The position numbers and the translations under genes are program-made. Positions 1 through 7,309 of a stretch of DNA of 17,987 bases are shown in pieces (position 1 is the first letter of the stretch; each line of letters starts with the position of its first letter). Where the stretch lies: NCBI GenBank assembly GCA_903837445.1, contig CAILUR010000033.1, forward strand, positions 1 to 17,987, read 5' to 3'. This DNA is from an uncultured bacterium (lineage in GTDB: Bacteria > Oederibacteriota > PGYV01 > CAILUR01). The notes beneath the pieces are model-generated. The model had not been told where the DNA came from. It made no database searches and worked only from the letters and a program-made list of their open reading frames with translations.

Positions 1-103
1 AACTTGGAACCTGAAACTTGGAACCTGAAACTTGGAACCTGAAACTTGGAACTTGTTTTGCATTCCTAAATCTTGGAACCTGGAACCTGGAACTTGGAAC
101 CTG
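1..103. repeat. Heptanucleotide tandem repeat (STRR-like) 3' of gcvPB
   Basis: Two blocks of seven-base units. Block one (1-55) alternates AACTTGG and AACCTGA, so it also reads as three perfect 14-base units followed by a partial one. Block two (73-103) is built of TTGGAAC and CTGGAAC. They are separated by a 17-base non-repetitive spacer, TTTTGCATTCCTAAATC. The repeat ends four bases before the gcvPB stop codon, so it lies wholly in the 3' flank, and it may continue beyond the window's left edge. The pattern resembles the short tandemly repeated heptanucleotide sequences described in cyanobacteria; whether it is the same phenomenon is inference. It is too short and irregular to be a CRISPR array. 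Confidence 0.9.
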
Positions 104-106
104 TTT

Positions 107-1543
107 TTATTGTTCACAAATAGTCTTCACTTCTTTCGCTGCTTTCGTCTCATCCGGCCTCGATATCTCCGTCGTATTCGGTGAGGACTTTATTTTTTCT
201 GGAGCTGTGCTTGCCAGCTTTGCTATGTCTATCATTGCGGCTATGAACTCATCAAGGGTTTCTCTCGACTCGGTCTCTGTCGGTTCTATCATTATGGCTT
301 CTTCCACTACGAGAGGAAAATAAATTGTGGGCGGATGTATGCCTCTATCTATAAGCGCTTTGGCTATGTCGAGCGCATGGACGCCATTTTTTACCTGATT
401 TCTGGCAGAGAAAGTGCATTCGTGCATACACGACCTATCGTATGGAAGATAATAATATTCTTTCAACTTTGCCATAACATAGTTTGCGTTAAGCACTGCC
501 ATTTCTGTAGCATCTATTATGCCTTCGCGGCCGAGCATTAAAATATAGGTGTAGGCTTTTAAGAGCACTCCAAAGTTTCCGTAAAAAGACGCTACTGGTC
601 CTATGGAGTTTTCATTTGTGCACTGGAAGAATTTCCCTTCCACATTTTTTCTCACACAAGGGGAAGGCAAAAACTCTAAGAGGTTTTTTCCTACGCCTAC
701 CATACCTGAGCCTGGCCCCCCGCCTCCGTGCGGAGTGGAAAAAGTTTTGTGCAAGTTGACATGCATAACATCAAACCCTATATCTCCCGGGCGGACTTTG
801 CCGAGAATGGCGTTTAAGTTAGCGCCATCATAATACATAAGCGCATCAAACTTGTGCGCGATTTCAATTATTTTAATTACGCGTTTATGAAATATCCCTA
901 CAGTGTTCGGCATAGTCATCATTACTCCGGCCACTTCATTTGTCATTTTTGCTTTAAAAAGGTCTAAATCCATTTCGCCTTCGGCATCCACTGGTATAGA
1001 TATGACTTCATAGCCACCCATAGCCGCGCTGGCAGGATTTGTCCCGTGTGCGGCTTCTGGACATATAATATATTTTTTCTTATTTCCTTTTGCTTTGTGA
1101 TATGCGGCGATAATAAAAATCCCTGTCAGTTCGCCGTGGGCGCCAGCATATGGCTGTGTGGTAAACCCTGCCATACCTGTGATTTCGCAGAGTTGTGAGG
1201 ATATTTCGTAAACTACTTCAAGCGCGCCTTGCGCCGCTTCCGGCATTAATTGTCCGGTTATAGGATGTAGTCCAGCAAACCCTGGTAAGGCCGCCGCGAC
1301 TTCATTTACTTTTGGATTATATTTCATAGTACAAGACCCTAATGGATAAAAATGCGTGTCCACTGAAAAATTTTTCCTTGAGAGTTTTGTAAAATGTCTG
1401 ACCACATCCAGTTCAGAGAGTTCTGGCAACTTGCTGTCTTCGGTTCTTGAAAACTTAACTCCAAGTTTTATATTGTTTTTTGGAGTCCCCGCATCCACGC
1501 CTCGCCTGCCACTCATACTCTTTTCAAATATCAGTTCCATCAT
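107..1543 (-). CDS. gcvPB: Glycine dehydrogenase (decarboxylating) subunit 2, P-protein beta subunit
   Basis: With GcvPA this forms the two-subunit P-protein, which decarboxylates glycine using pyridoxal phosphate and passes the aminomethyl group to lipoyl-GcvH. It is cytosolic. The 478-residue length is normal for the separate beta subunit. The PLP site is clear: the motif around residues 261-280 contains HVNLHKTFS followed by a glycine-rich turn, with Lys266 as the predicted Schiff-base lysine. The conserved blocks THFYPLGSCTMKYNP (63-77) and CPEAAHGTNPASA (161-173) are present. The start ATG overlaps the gcvPA stop by four bases (ATGA) and has a strong GGAGGTG ribosome site, so the two subunits are probably translationally coupled. 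A second ATG follows immediately. It is the last gene of the operon, and I see no hairpin terminator before the tandem repeat. Confidence 0.97.
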   Translation of the reverse strand: MMELIFEKSMSGRRGVDAGTPKNNIKLGVKFSRTEDSKLPELSELDVVRHFTKLSRKNFSVDTHFYPLGSCTMKYNPKVNEVAAALPGFAGLHPITGQLMPEAAQGALEVVYEISSQLCEITGMAGFTTQPYAGAHGELTGIFIIAAYHKAKGNKKKYIICPEAAHGTNPASAAMGGYEVISIPVDAEGEMDLDLFKAKMTNEVAGVMMTMPNTVGIFHKRVIKIIEIAHKFDALMYYDGANLNAILGKVRPGDIGFDVMHVNLHKTFSTPHGGGGPGSGMVGVGKNLLEFLPSPCVRKNVEGKFFQCTNENSIGPVASFYGNFGVLLKAYTYILMLGREGIIDATEMAVLNANYVMAKLKEYYYLPYDRSCMHECTFSARNQVKNGVHALDIAKALIDRGIHPPTIYFPLVVEEAIMIEPTETESRETLDEFIAAMIDIAKLASTAPEKIKSSPNTTEISRPDETKAAKEVKTICEQ

Positions 1544-2871
1544 AGCACCTCCGCAAGGGCGGCTACAAACCTGTCGATTTCTTTTTCAGATCTTTTTTCT
1601 GTGACAGCCACTATTAAAAGTTTTTCCATTCCTTTAAAGAACAGGGAAGCAGGTGTCCCTGCCAGATACCCCTTGGCTTCCATTTTTGTAACCATAGCAG
1701 CAGCATTGCTCGGCAATTCCACAGTGAGTTCATTAAAAGTGACGCCTGGAATTATTTTTATTCCTTTTATTTTTGAAAGTTTCATTTTTAAATATTCCGC
1801 GCGTTCAAAACACAGTTGCGCCGTATCTTTAAAGCCTTGTTTTCCCATAAGCGCTAAATATACCACTGCGCGTAAAGCGCATAAAGCCTGATTTGAACAG
1901 ATATTGGAAGTGGCTTTCTCTCGGCGTATGTGTTGTTCGCGGGCCTGAAGGGTGAGCACAAAACAGCGTTTGCCATTTTTGTCCACTGTCTCTCCCACTA
2001 TCCTGCCCGGCATTTTTCTTATCAGTTTTTTATCTGCAGCCATTACGCCCAGATAAGGTCCACCAAAAGAAAGCGGCATACCCAGTGACTGGCCTTCCCC
2101 CACTGCGATATCGGCTTTCATTTCAAAAGGCGTTTTTAAAAGTCCAAGTGAAATGGGATAAAAGATAAGTATAGAAAGTGCGCCTTTTGAGCGGGCGTAT
2201 TCAAACAAATCAGAATAATCATCTACCCGACCGAAAAAGTTAGGATTAGAAAGTATAAGGGCGGACACTGACTCATCCACAAGCGCTTTTATTTTTTCTC
2301 TGTCAGTAGAAATTTCTTTTAAGTCGGCTTCTATTATTTCCAAGGACTGGTTTATGCAATAAGTTTTTAGAATTTTTATGTAGTTGGGATTCACCCCTTT
2401 ATCTACCACTATTTTTGTCCTGTTATTTGTTCTTACGGCAATTGCGGCGGCTTCATAAAGCGCAGTACCTCCATCATAAAGCGACGCATTCACTGCCTCA
2501 AGCCCGGTCAGCCGCGCTATCATTGTCTGATATTCAAATATCGCTTGTAAAGTTCCCTGCGAGGCCTCAGGTTGATACGGAGTATATGCCGTGTAAAACT
2601 CAGCCCGCGAAGAAATAGCCTCCACTGCCGCCGGAATAAAATGGTCATAATATCCGCCACCAGCAAAGATAGTGTAATCAGTTCTGTTTTTTGCCGCCAG
2701 CGCTTTTACTTTTTCCAAGGCTTCATACTCGGTGAGTCCCGCAGGCAAGGCAAAAGACTTTGGCGCCATTTCAGGTGTGATATCGTGGAAAAGGGCTTGC
2801 ACTGTTTTCATACCAGTGACTGCGAGCATTTCGTTTATTTCACTCTGCGTATGAGGAGTAAATTTTGCCAT
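1540..2871 (-). CDS. gcvPA: Glycine dehydrogenase (decarboxylating) subunit 1, P-protein alpha subunit
   Basis: Alpha subunit of the split P-protein of the glycine cleavage system. It has the PLP-dependent transferase fold but lacks the PLP lysine, which lies in GcvPB. Its 443 residues fit the family. Recognisable features are the N-terminal helical segment ending in FHDI (28-31), the YTPYQPEASQGTLQAIFEYQ block near residue 100, and NASLYDGGTALYEA shortly after it, all hallmarks of this subunit. The start codon overlaps the last base of the gcvH stop (TAATG), and the 3' end overlaps gcvPB by four bases, so gcvH, gcvPA and gcvPB form one coupled unit. The ribosome site is weak (GGA-rich stretch inside the gcvH end), consistent with re-initiation from gcvH. 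Confidence 0.97.
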   Translation of the reverse strand: MAKFTPHTQSEINEMLAVTGMKTVQALFHDITPEMAPKSFALPAGLTEYEALEKVKALAAKNRTDYTIFAGGGYYDHFIPAAVEAISSRAEFYTAYTPYQPEASQGTLQAIFEYQTMIARLTGLEAVNASLYDGGTALYEAAAIAVRTNNRTKIVVDKGVNPNYIKILKTYCINQSLEIIEADLKEISTDREKIKALVDESVSALILSNPNFFGRVDDYSDLFEYARSKGALSILIFYPISLGLLKTPFEMKADIAVGEGQSLGMPLSFGGPYLGVMAADKKLIRKMPGRIVGETVDKNGKRCFVLTLQAREQHIRREKATSNICSNQALCALRAVVYLALMGKQGFKDTAQLCFERAEYLKMKLSKIKGIKIIPGVTFNELTVELPSNAAAMVTKMEAKGYLAGTPASLFFKGMEKLLIVAVTEKRSEKEIDRFVAALAEVL

Positions 2872-3257
2872 TATTTTTCCAATCCTTCTAAAAATTTCAC
2901 ATAAGCCGCCGCATCCATAAGTCCCACAGGTGCTGCAGTTGTTTCAAGCTGCGCTATCCAGCCGTCGGTATACGGTGCCTTGTTTACAAGTTCAGGTTCA
3001 GTTTCAAGCGCATTATTTGCTGCGATAATTTTACCAGACACCGGCGCGTATATATCGCTGGCAGCCTTGACTGATTCTATCCCTGTGACCACCGCTCCTT
3101 GATTTAGAACTTTTCCAACAGAAGCCATTTCCACATAAGTAATATCTCCAAGCTTATGCTGGGCATAATCAGTTATTCCAATTTTTGCTTTAGTTCCTTC
3201 AATTTTTACCCACTCGTGCTCGCTAGAAAAAAGATAATCCTGCGGTATGTTGCTCAT
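2871..3257 (-). CDS. gcvH: Glycine cleavage system H protein (lipoyl carrier)
   Basis: Small lipoyl carrier that shuttles the aminomethyl group between P- and T-proteins and is reoxidised by dihydrolipoamide dehydrogenase. At 128 residues it is full length. The lipoylation site sits in the classic GIESVKAASDIYAP context, with Lys64 as the attachment point. The N-terminal SSEHEWVKIEG and GITDYAQHKLGDI blocks are diagnostic. The ATG has a strong GGAGG ribosome site. It starts 58 bases after gcvT ends, and that gap shows no obvious promoter or terminator. Neither the L-protein nor a lipoate ligase or LipA/LipB is in the window, so those parts must be encoded elsewhere. Confidence 0.98.
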   Translation of the reverse strand: MSNIPQDYLFSSEHEWVKIEGTKAKIGITDYAQHKLGDITYVEMASVGKVLNQGAVVTGIESVKAASDIYAPVSGKIIAANNALETEPELVNKAPYTDGWIAQLETTAAPVGLMDAAAYVKFLEGLEK

Positions 3258-3315
3258 TAAATCCTCCAGTGTTTTTAAAAATGATTTTAGTTTTAATTAA
3301 AAATAACCTACTATA

Positions 3316-4407
3316 TTATAGCTGTTTTCTTATGGAAGTTTCTTTTATAAAAGGCGGTATAGTAATGGTCGCTTCTATCGTCCCTTTTCCAGTATCTATA
3401 ATTACTTTTGTGCCTTCCTTTGCCTGTTCAGTGGCTATATATCCAAAGGCAATGCCTTTATTTAAATGCGGAGAAAACACTCCGCTGGTCACTATTCCTT
3501 TTTCTATATTATTAACCAGTATTTTATTTGTATGCCGCGGCGTTCTTCTGCCTTCCACTGACAAGCCTACCAGTTTTCTTGAGACATTATTTATTTGTTT
3601 TAAAAGTGCGCCTTTGCCGACAAAGTCTTTTTCAAAATCTATAAACTTTTCCATACCTGCTTCTACAGGAGAAGTATCTTCAGTAAGTTCATCGCTGTAA
3701 AGCGGAAGGCCTGCTTCCAGTCTCAAAATATCCCGAGCTCCAAGCCCAGCAGGTTTTACATCAGGATGTTTTAATAGCATTTCCCAAAGTTCTAAACCCT
3801 TACTGGCGTCTATGTATATCTCATATCCGAGTTCTCCGGTATAGCCAGTTCTACTGACTATATATTTTCCACCGAGAAATTCAAACTCGTCAAATTGAAA
3901 ATATTTCAATTTGCGTAGCGGTTCTCCCACTATACTTTTCATAACTTCAAAAGAAGTCGGACCCTGCACATCAAGTTTTACTATGTTTTCAGAGATGTTT
4001 TTAAATTTTGCATTTTTTGAAAGATTTGTTTTTATGGCCTGCTCATCTTTTTCAATGGTGCCAGCATTTACCACCACCATCCACTCGCCAGCACTGAGCC
4101 GATACACAATAAGGTCATCCAACACCCCGCCAGCTTCATTAAGTAAAAACCCATACCGACAAGTTTTCTCTTTCATTTTAGAAACAGGATTGGTAATGAG
4201 TTTATCCAAAGAAGGGGACGACATATTTTCTTCCACAAGAAACTCCCCCATATGGGTAATATCAAAAACAGATGTTTTAGAACGAGTATGTTTTGCTTCT
4301 TCAATGATACTGCCATAATGAATAGGCATATTCCAGCCAGCAAACTCAGCCATAAGCGCGTTCAATTTGATATGTGAATTATATAAAACAGTATTTTTCA
4401 ACAACAA
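3316..4407 (-). CDS. gcvT: Aminomethyltransferase, glycine cleavage T protein (TTG start)
   Basis: Transfers the methylene group from aminomethyl-GcvH to tetrahydrofolate, releasing ammonia and giving 5,10-methylene-THF. The 363 residues match typical GcvT. Visible signatures are EFAGWNMPIHYGSI near the N-terminus, GGVLDDLIVYR (93-103, containing the catalytic Asp region), RTGYTGELGYEIY (186-198) and GLGARDILRLEAGLPLY (221-237). No in-frame ATG lies nearby. The reading frame opens with three consecutive TTG codons, and an AGGAG ribosome site seven bases upstream points to the first one. It is the first gene of the gcvT-H-PA-PB operon, driven by the promoter at 4438-4466 with only about 25 bases of leader, too short for a glycine riboswitch. 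Confidence 0.97.
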   Translation of the reverse strand: MLLKNTVLYNSHIKLNALMAEFAGWNMPIHYGSIIEEAKHTRSKTSVFDITHMGEFLVEENMSSPSLDKLITNPVSKMKEKTCRYGFLLNEAGGVLDDLIVYRLSAGEWMVVVNAGTIEKDEQAIKTNLSKNAKFKNISENIVKLDVQGPTSFEVMKSIVGEPLRKLKYFQFDEFEFLGGKYIVSRTGYTGELGYEIYIDASKGLELWEMLLKHPDVKPAGLGARDILRLEAGLPLYSDELTEDTSPVEAGMEKFIDFEKDFVGKGALLKQINNVSRKLVGLSVEGRRTPRHTNKILVNNIEKGIVTSGVFSPHLNKGIAFGYIATEQAKEGTKVIIDTGKGTIEATITIPPFIKETSIRKQL

Positions 4408-4437
4408 ATATTTTCTCCTGAAAAATCGAATTAAATT

Positions 4438-4466
4438 ATTTTATACCTTGATACAAACTCAGTCAA
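4438..4466 (-). promoter_or_regulatory. Sigma-70-type promoter of the gcv operon
   Basis: Read on the minus strand, a TTGACT -35 box (4461-4466) is followed after 17 bases by a TAAAAT -10 box (4438-4443). Both lie close to consensus with ideal spacing. Predicted transcription starts near 4431, about 24 bases before the gcvT TTG codon, just leaving room for its AGGAG ribosome site. Confidence 0.75.
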
Positions 4467-4598
4467 GGGTTGTTTTAGAAAGGGAAAACGGTGCCGAGCC
4501 TTGAAACGAGAGCTGAGAGTTGAGTCTTCATCAGTTTTGTTTTTTTCTCATATAACGCTCTGCTTCTTAATGCATACTCTTGTTCTCAGACACCGCGC

Positions 4599-5282
4599 CT
4601 ACGGCTGGATATAATATATCTTGAGTGTCGGTCTCAAAGTCAGCGAAGTATACTGGTCGCACGAATCAATGTTTTCCCAAAGAGCTGTGCCTTCATCCGC
4701 GCTCATTAGCAACAGGCCGTGGTTTGAAGGCGGATAATCCAGCCACGAGTTTATATATCCGAGCATGATAGGTATCACATACTCCCCTGTGCCGCCATTA
4801 TACAAAGTTCCGGCAATAGTGTCCACATCTCCACCCGGAGTAGTCCAAGAATCAGTTGAGTTGCGCTTATTCCACGAGCTTGTCCCGGCGTCCCAATCCT
4901 GGGAAACAGCATAGGCGTTAATGGAATTACTCAACCCATAATCGTTAACATTTATTACGAGCTCAGCCCTAGTGGCACTGGCGCCCACAGGAAACGCACT
5001 TAAATCAAACCTAATCAACATCCTGTAAACAACCGCACTTGCGTTTCCCACGCTCAGCGAAGTCAAACTGCCAAAGTTACTTGTGGGCACATTGCTTATC
5101 AGACAATTATCCACAGCTCCCGAGTAAGCCGCAGTAGGCGACACTCCTTGCTGAAAGCTAATGACATAAGTAGGCACAGCAGTTGGAACGACTGTAGGCG
5201 TGGAAAGGTTGTCCTTTTTTGAACAGGCCGAAAAACCCAATCCCACAATCAACATCAATACTAAAACTAAACTTTTTTTCAT
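4599..5282 (-). CDS. DNRLRE-domain lipoprotein
   Basis: A 227-residue predicted lipoprotein. The N-terminus is a short Lys-Lys start, a hydrophobic stretch and a lipobox-like GFSAC with Cys20 as the lipidated residue (position -3 is Phe, slightly off consensus). A Ser/Thr/Pro-rich linker follows. The rest, from about residue 45, is a single DNRLRE-type beta-sandwich: SNFGSLTSLSVG, YRMLIRFDLSAFPVGA and the WDAGTSSWNKR block are typical. This domain occurs in surface and secreted proteins, often beside carbohydrate-active modules, and is thought to bind carbohydrate or give structural support. Here it stands alone, with no catalytic domain. An AAGGTGA ribosome site supports the start. Neighbours give no functional link, and the precise role is unknown. 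Confidence 0.85.
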   Translation of the reverse strand: MKKSLVLVLMLIVGLGFSACSKKDNLSTPTVVPTAVPTYVISFQQGVSPTAAYSGAVDNCLISNVPTSNFGSLTSLSVGNASAVVYRMLIRFDLSAFPVGASATRAELVINVNDYGLSNSINAYAVSQDWDAGTSSWNKRNSTDSWTTPGGDVDTIAGTLYNGGTGEYVIPIMLGYINSWLDYPPSNHGLLLMSADEGTALWENIDSCDQYTSLTLRPTLKIYYIQP

Positions 5283-5409
5283 TCAAATCACCTTATGCTT
5301 TTATTTTATCTCGCAACAATTTTAAAAAAAAATTTCAGCCCAAGAATTTCATATTTTCAGATTCCATCCGATTCTTTATCCGGTCTCTCTTAAAGGCTGA
5401 CACTACTTT

Positions 5410-6378
5410 TTACACTGTAATTACTATTTTTCCTTTGGCATGGCCTTCTTCAAGGTAACGCATAGCACTTGCAGCATCACTTAAAGGATACTTTCGATCT
5501 ATCAAAGGCGTAATCTTTCCAAGTTCCACAAGTTCCTTTATTTCAGTGAGTACTTTCTGATTTGATGACGCTGACAGACTTATTATTTTCTTCTTCCCAC
5601 CTAGAGAGAACCACGGACCAAGTATAAGTGCCTGGAACATTTGGCCATTGGTGCCTCCACTCATAATGTAAATGCCTTTGGGCGAAAGAGAACGCTTATA
5701 ATCCTGGAGAGTATGGTAACCGTTTGCACCGAGAATTAAATCATACTGAAGACCGTTCTTTGTGAAATCTTCTTTTTTATAATCTATAACATAATCTGCC
5801 CCGAGGAAGCGGGCTTGTTCTGTATTACCTGTGCTACACACAGCCGTAACAACAGCACCGTACATTTTAGCAAACTGTAATGCAAATGTTCCTACTCCAC
5901 CAGACGCACCATTAATTAGAACTTTTTGACCTGGTTGAACTTTCCCTGCATCACGCAACCCCTGCATTGCTGTCATTGCGGCCATTGGGATTGCGGAAGC
6001 TTCTTCAAATGATATTTTGTCCGGTTTCATGGCAATCGCATTTTCTACCGCACAAACATACTCAGCCAAACCACCAAAACCATAAAGAGCAATATCTCCG
6101 TAAACATCATCGCCCGGCTTAAACTGCGTAACAACCTTGCCAACCGCTTCAACCGTACCGGATATATCAGCGCCAAGTATGGTAAACTTCGGTTTAAAAA
6201 GTCCGGAGTAAAGCCTCGCCATAAAAGGCTCAGCCCGCATAATATGCCAGTCGGCCGCGTTTAACGAAACTGCTTTTACCTTTATCAGAACTTGGTTATC
6301 CTTGGGGACAGGTTTTTCCACATCAGTATATTTAAGTACATCCGCATTTCCGTACTCAGTGTAAACAATAGCCTTCAT
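5410..6378 (-). CDS. NAD(P)-dependent medium-chain oxidoreductase (quinone oxidoreductase-like, zinc-free)
   Basis: Medium-chain dehydrogenase/reductase of about 322 residues. The N-terminal GroES-like domain opens MKAIVYTEYGNADVLKY and contains NAADWHIMRAEPF. The nucleotide-binding fold has the NGASGGVGTFALQFAK motif with GASGGVG at 157-163. The C-terminus ends in GHAKGKIVITV, typical of this subfamily. The cysteines and histidines that bind catalytic and structural zinc in alcohol dehydrogenases are absent: the usual GHE position reads GAD. A quinone- or enone-reductase-type reaction using NADPH is therefore more likely than alcohol oxidation, though the substrate cannot be told. The frame is open further upstream, but the ATG at 6378 has a GGAGG site and matches the family start. 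It lies 31 bases after the small membrane protein gene, probably in the same transcript. Confidence 0.9.
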   Translation of the reverse strand: MKAIVYTEYGNADVLKYTDVEKPVPKDNQVLIKVKAVSLNAADWHIMRAEPFMARLYSGLFKPKFTILGADISGTVEAVGKVVTQFKPGDDVYGDIALYGFGGLAEYVCAVENAIAMKPDKISFEEASAIPMAAMTAMQGLRDAGKVQPGQKVLINGASGGVGTFALQFAKMYGAVVTAVCSTGNTEQARFLGADYVIDYKKEDFTKNGLQYDLILGANGYHTLQDYKRSLSPKGIYIMSGGTNGQMFQALILGPWFSLGGKKKIISLSASSNQKVLTEIKELVELGKITPLIDRKYPLSDAASAMRYLEEGHAKGKIVITV

Positions 6379-6409
6379 ATGAACCTCCAATTTCTTTGTG
6401 CGCGTATTT

Positions 6410-6697
6410 CTACAGCCCTGCCATTCCAAGTATTTTGTAAATCAAAATTACCGGCCATATAATAGCCTTCAGTATCCCGAGCGCACCGATCCAAAAACTG
6501 GTTGCGTGCTGAAGAAAATATATCAGCGCTCCTATAAATCCAAGCCCGTAAACAGCATTGCCTCCGCTGGAGTTGTGATGATGCCTCCATTTTTTCTCCC
6601 CACATTTCTCAGTTTCCATTTCTTTGTCAATTTCTTTCCCTATTGCGCTACCAATCTTCTTCCCAATCTTTTCAGCCTTTGCTTTTGCTTTAGCCAT
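6410..6697 (-). CDS. Small membrane protein with Lys-rich N-terminus, unknown function
   Basis: A 95-residue protein I cannot assign to a named function. The first 37 residues are very Lys/Glu/Ala-rich and probably form an amphipathic, cytoplasmic helix. Then comes WRHHHNSSGG, followed by two close hydrophobic segments (about 47-62 and 66-88) linked by QHATS, giving a helical hairpin. The conserved-looking GNAVYGLGFIGALIYF stretch resembles unnamed small proteins seen in varied bacteria (from memory, not searched). The start is supported by a strong GGGAGGGTG ribosome site. It lies 30 bases downstream of the Cro/C1-type regulator gene and 31 bases upstream of the oxidoreductase, so the three probably form one operon. 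Confidence 0.75.
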   Translation of the reverse strand: MAKAKAKAEKIGKKIGSAIGKEIDKEMETEKCGEKKWRHHHNSSGGNAVYGLGFIGALIYFLQHATSFWIGALGILKAIIWPVILIYKILGMAGL

Positions 6698-6727
6698 GTC
6701 ACCCTCCCTTTTAATTTTTTTATAAAA

Positions 6728-6922
6728 CTAATCTTTCTCGAACTCCATTAGATCTCCGGGCTGGCAGTTTAACTCCTTGCAAAGCGCATTAAACATTTCT
6801 ACACGCACCGCTTTTGCTTTTCTGGTTTTAAATATTGAAAGATTTGAATCAGTAAGTTCAATATGTTTAGCCAGTGACCTGCCCAAAAAAATTGTACCAC
6901 TTTCTAATGTAAGTTTGTACAT
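6728..6922 (-). CDS. Small Cro/C1-type helix-turn-helix regulator
   Basis: A 64-residue protein whose second half fits the YozG/HTH_26 type of single-domain DNA-binding protein: the recognition region is followed by FNALCKELNCQPGDLMEFEKD, and the CQPGDL ending is a strong signature. The first helices (LGRSLAKHIELTDSNLSIFK, about 13-32) can be aligned but are more divergent than usual, so DNA binding may be altered. The ATG has only a weak ribosome site (GGA about 12 bases upstream). It is probably the first gene of a unit with the small membrane protein and oxidoreductase, and may control them or itself. The 340 bases upstream hold hairpins but no convincing promoter. Confidence 0.7.
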   Translation of the reverse strand: MYKLTLESGTIFLGRSLAKHIELTDSNLSIFKTRKAKAVRVEMFNALCKELNCQPGDLMEFEKD

Positions 6923-7262
6923 ATATCAGTTTTTCCAAAATGCTCTTACAAAAACTTTTAGAACAGTAGATACGAAGCACTGAACTTGCTTTAAAACTTA
7001 AACCCTGCCTATGTTCCAAAAAACCCCTTATCTTATACAATACGGAATTTATCAGTTTGATACCCACGCTGAGCTGACTTTCAACAAATAAAAATATTTT
7101 TTAGTCCATCCTTTAAAATCCTATGCTTCAGCCTGGGAATGCTAGCATCCCAAAGGATTCATACCCAAGACGTGTTTTAATATGCCGTTGGCATATAAGC
7201 AGTTGATAAACCCTCAACTTCAGTAGGGACTCTTCACTAAAAAACAAAACGAAGGGAATAAA
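6923..7262. other. Gene-free stretch with several inverted repeats
   Basis: No convincing protein or known RNA. It lies between the tmRNA terminator and the helix-turn-helix gene. Inverted repeats visible: TGGG + ATGCTAGCAT + CCCA (7134-7152, one unpaired A at 7138), ATATGCC/GGCATAT around a three-base loop (7180-7196), and AGTTGA/TCAACT around a seven-base loop (7201-7219). The base AGGAT segment at 7152-7159 can pair either with 7117-7122 or with 7108-7114. It could be a structured leader, a small RNA, a dispersed repeat or a decayed gene. Short open frames here have no recognisable domain. Confidence 0.6.
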
Positions 7263-7295
7263 TGAAAAAACCCTTCTGCTATATGACAGAAGGGT
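7263..7295 (-). terminator. Rho-independent terminator of ssrA
   Basis: Minus-strand hairpin with nine-base arms ACCCTTCTG/CAGAAGGGT (7287-7295 and 7270-7278) and an eight-base loop, followed by a run of T residues. It starts 14 bases after the tmRNA 3' end. Confidence 0.9.
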
Positions 7296-7309
7296 CACTC
7301 ATTCCTAAA

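Noticed and set aside
1..103. Possible CRISPR array
   Set aside because: Units are seven or fourteen bases and adjacent, with no unique spacers of regular length; no cas gene is nearby.
4408..4598. Glycine riboswitch upstream of gcvT
   Set aside because: The promoter leaves only about 24 bases of leader; no aptamer-like structure is visible.
6867..7067. Minus-strand open frame of 66 codons overlapping the regulator gene
   Set aside because: No recognisable domain and it overlaps the helix-turn-helix gene in another frame; upstream sequence is non-coding in character.
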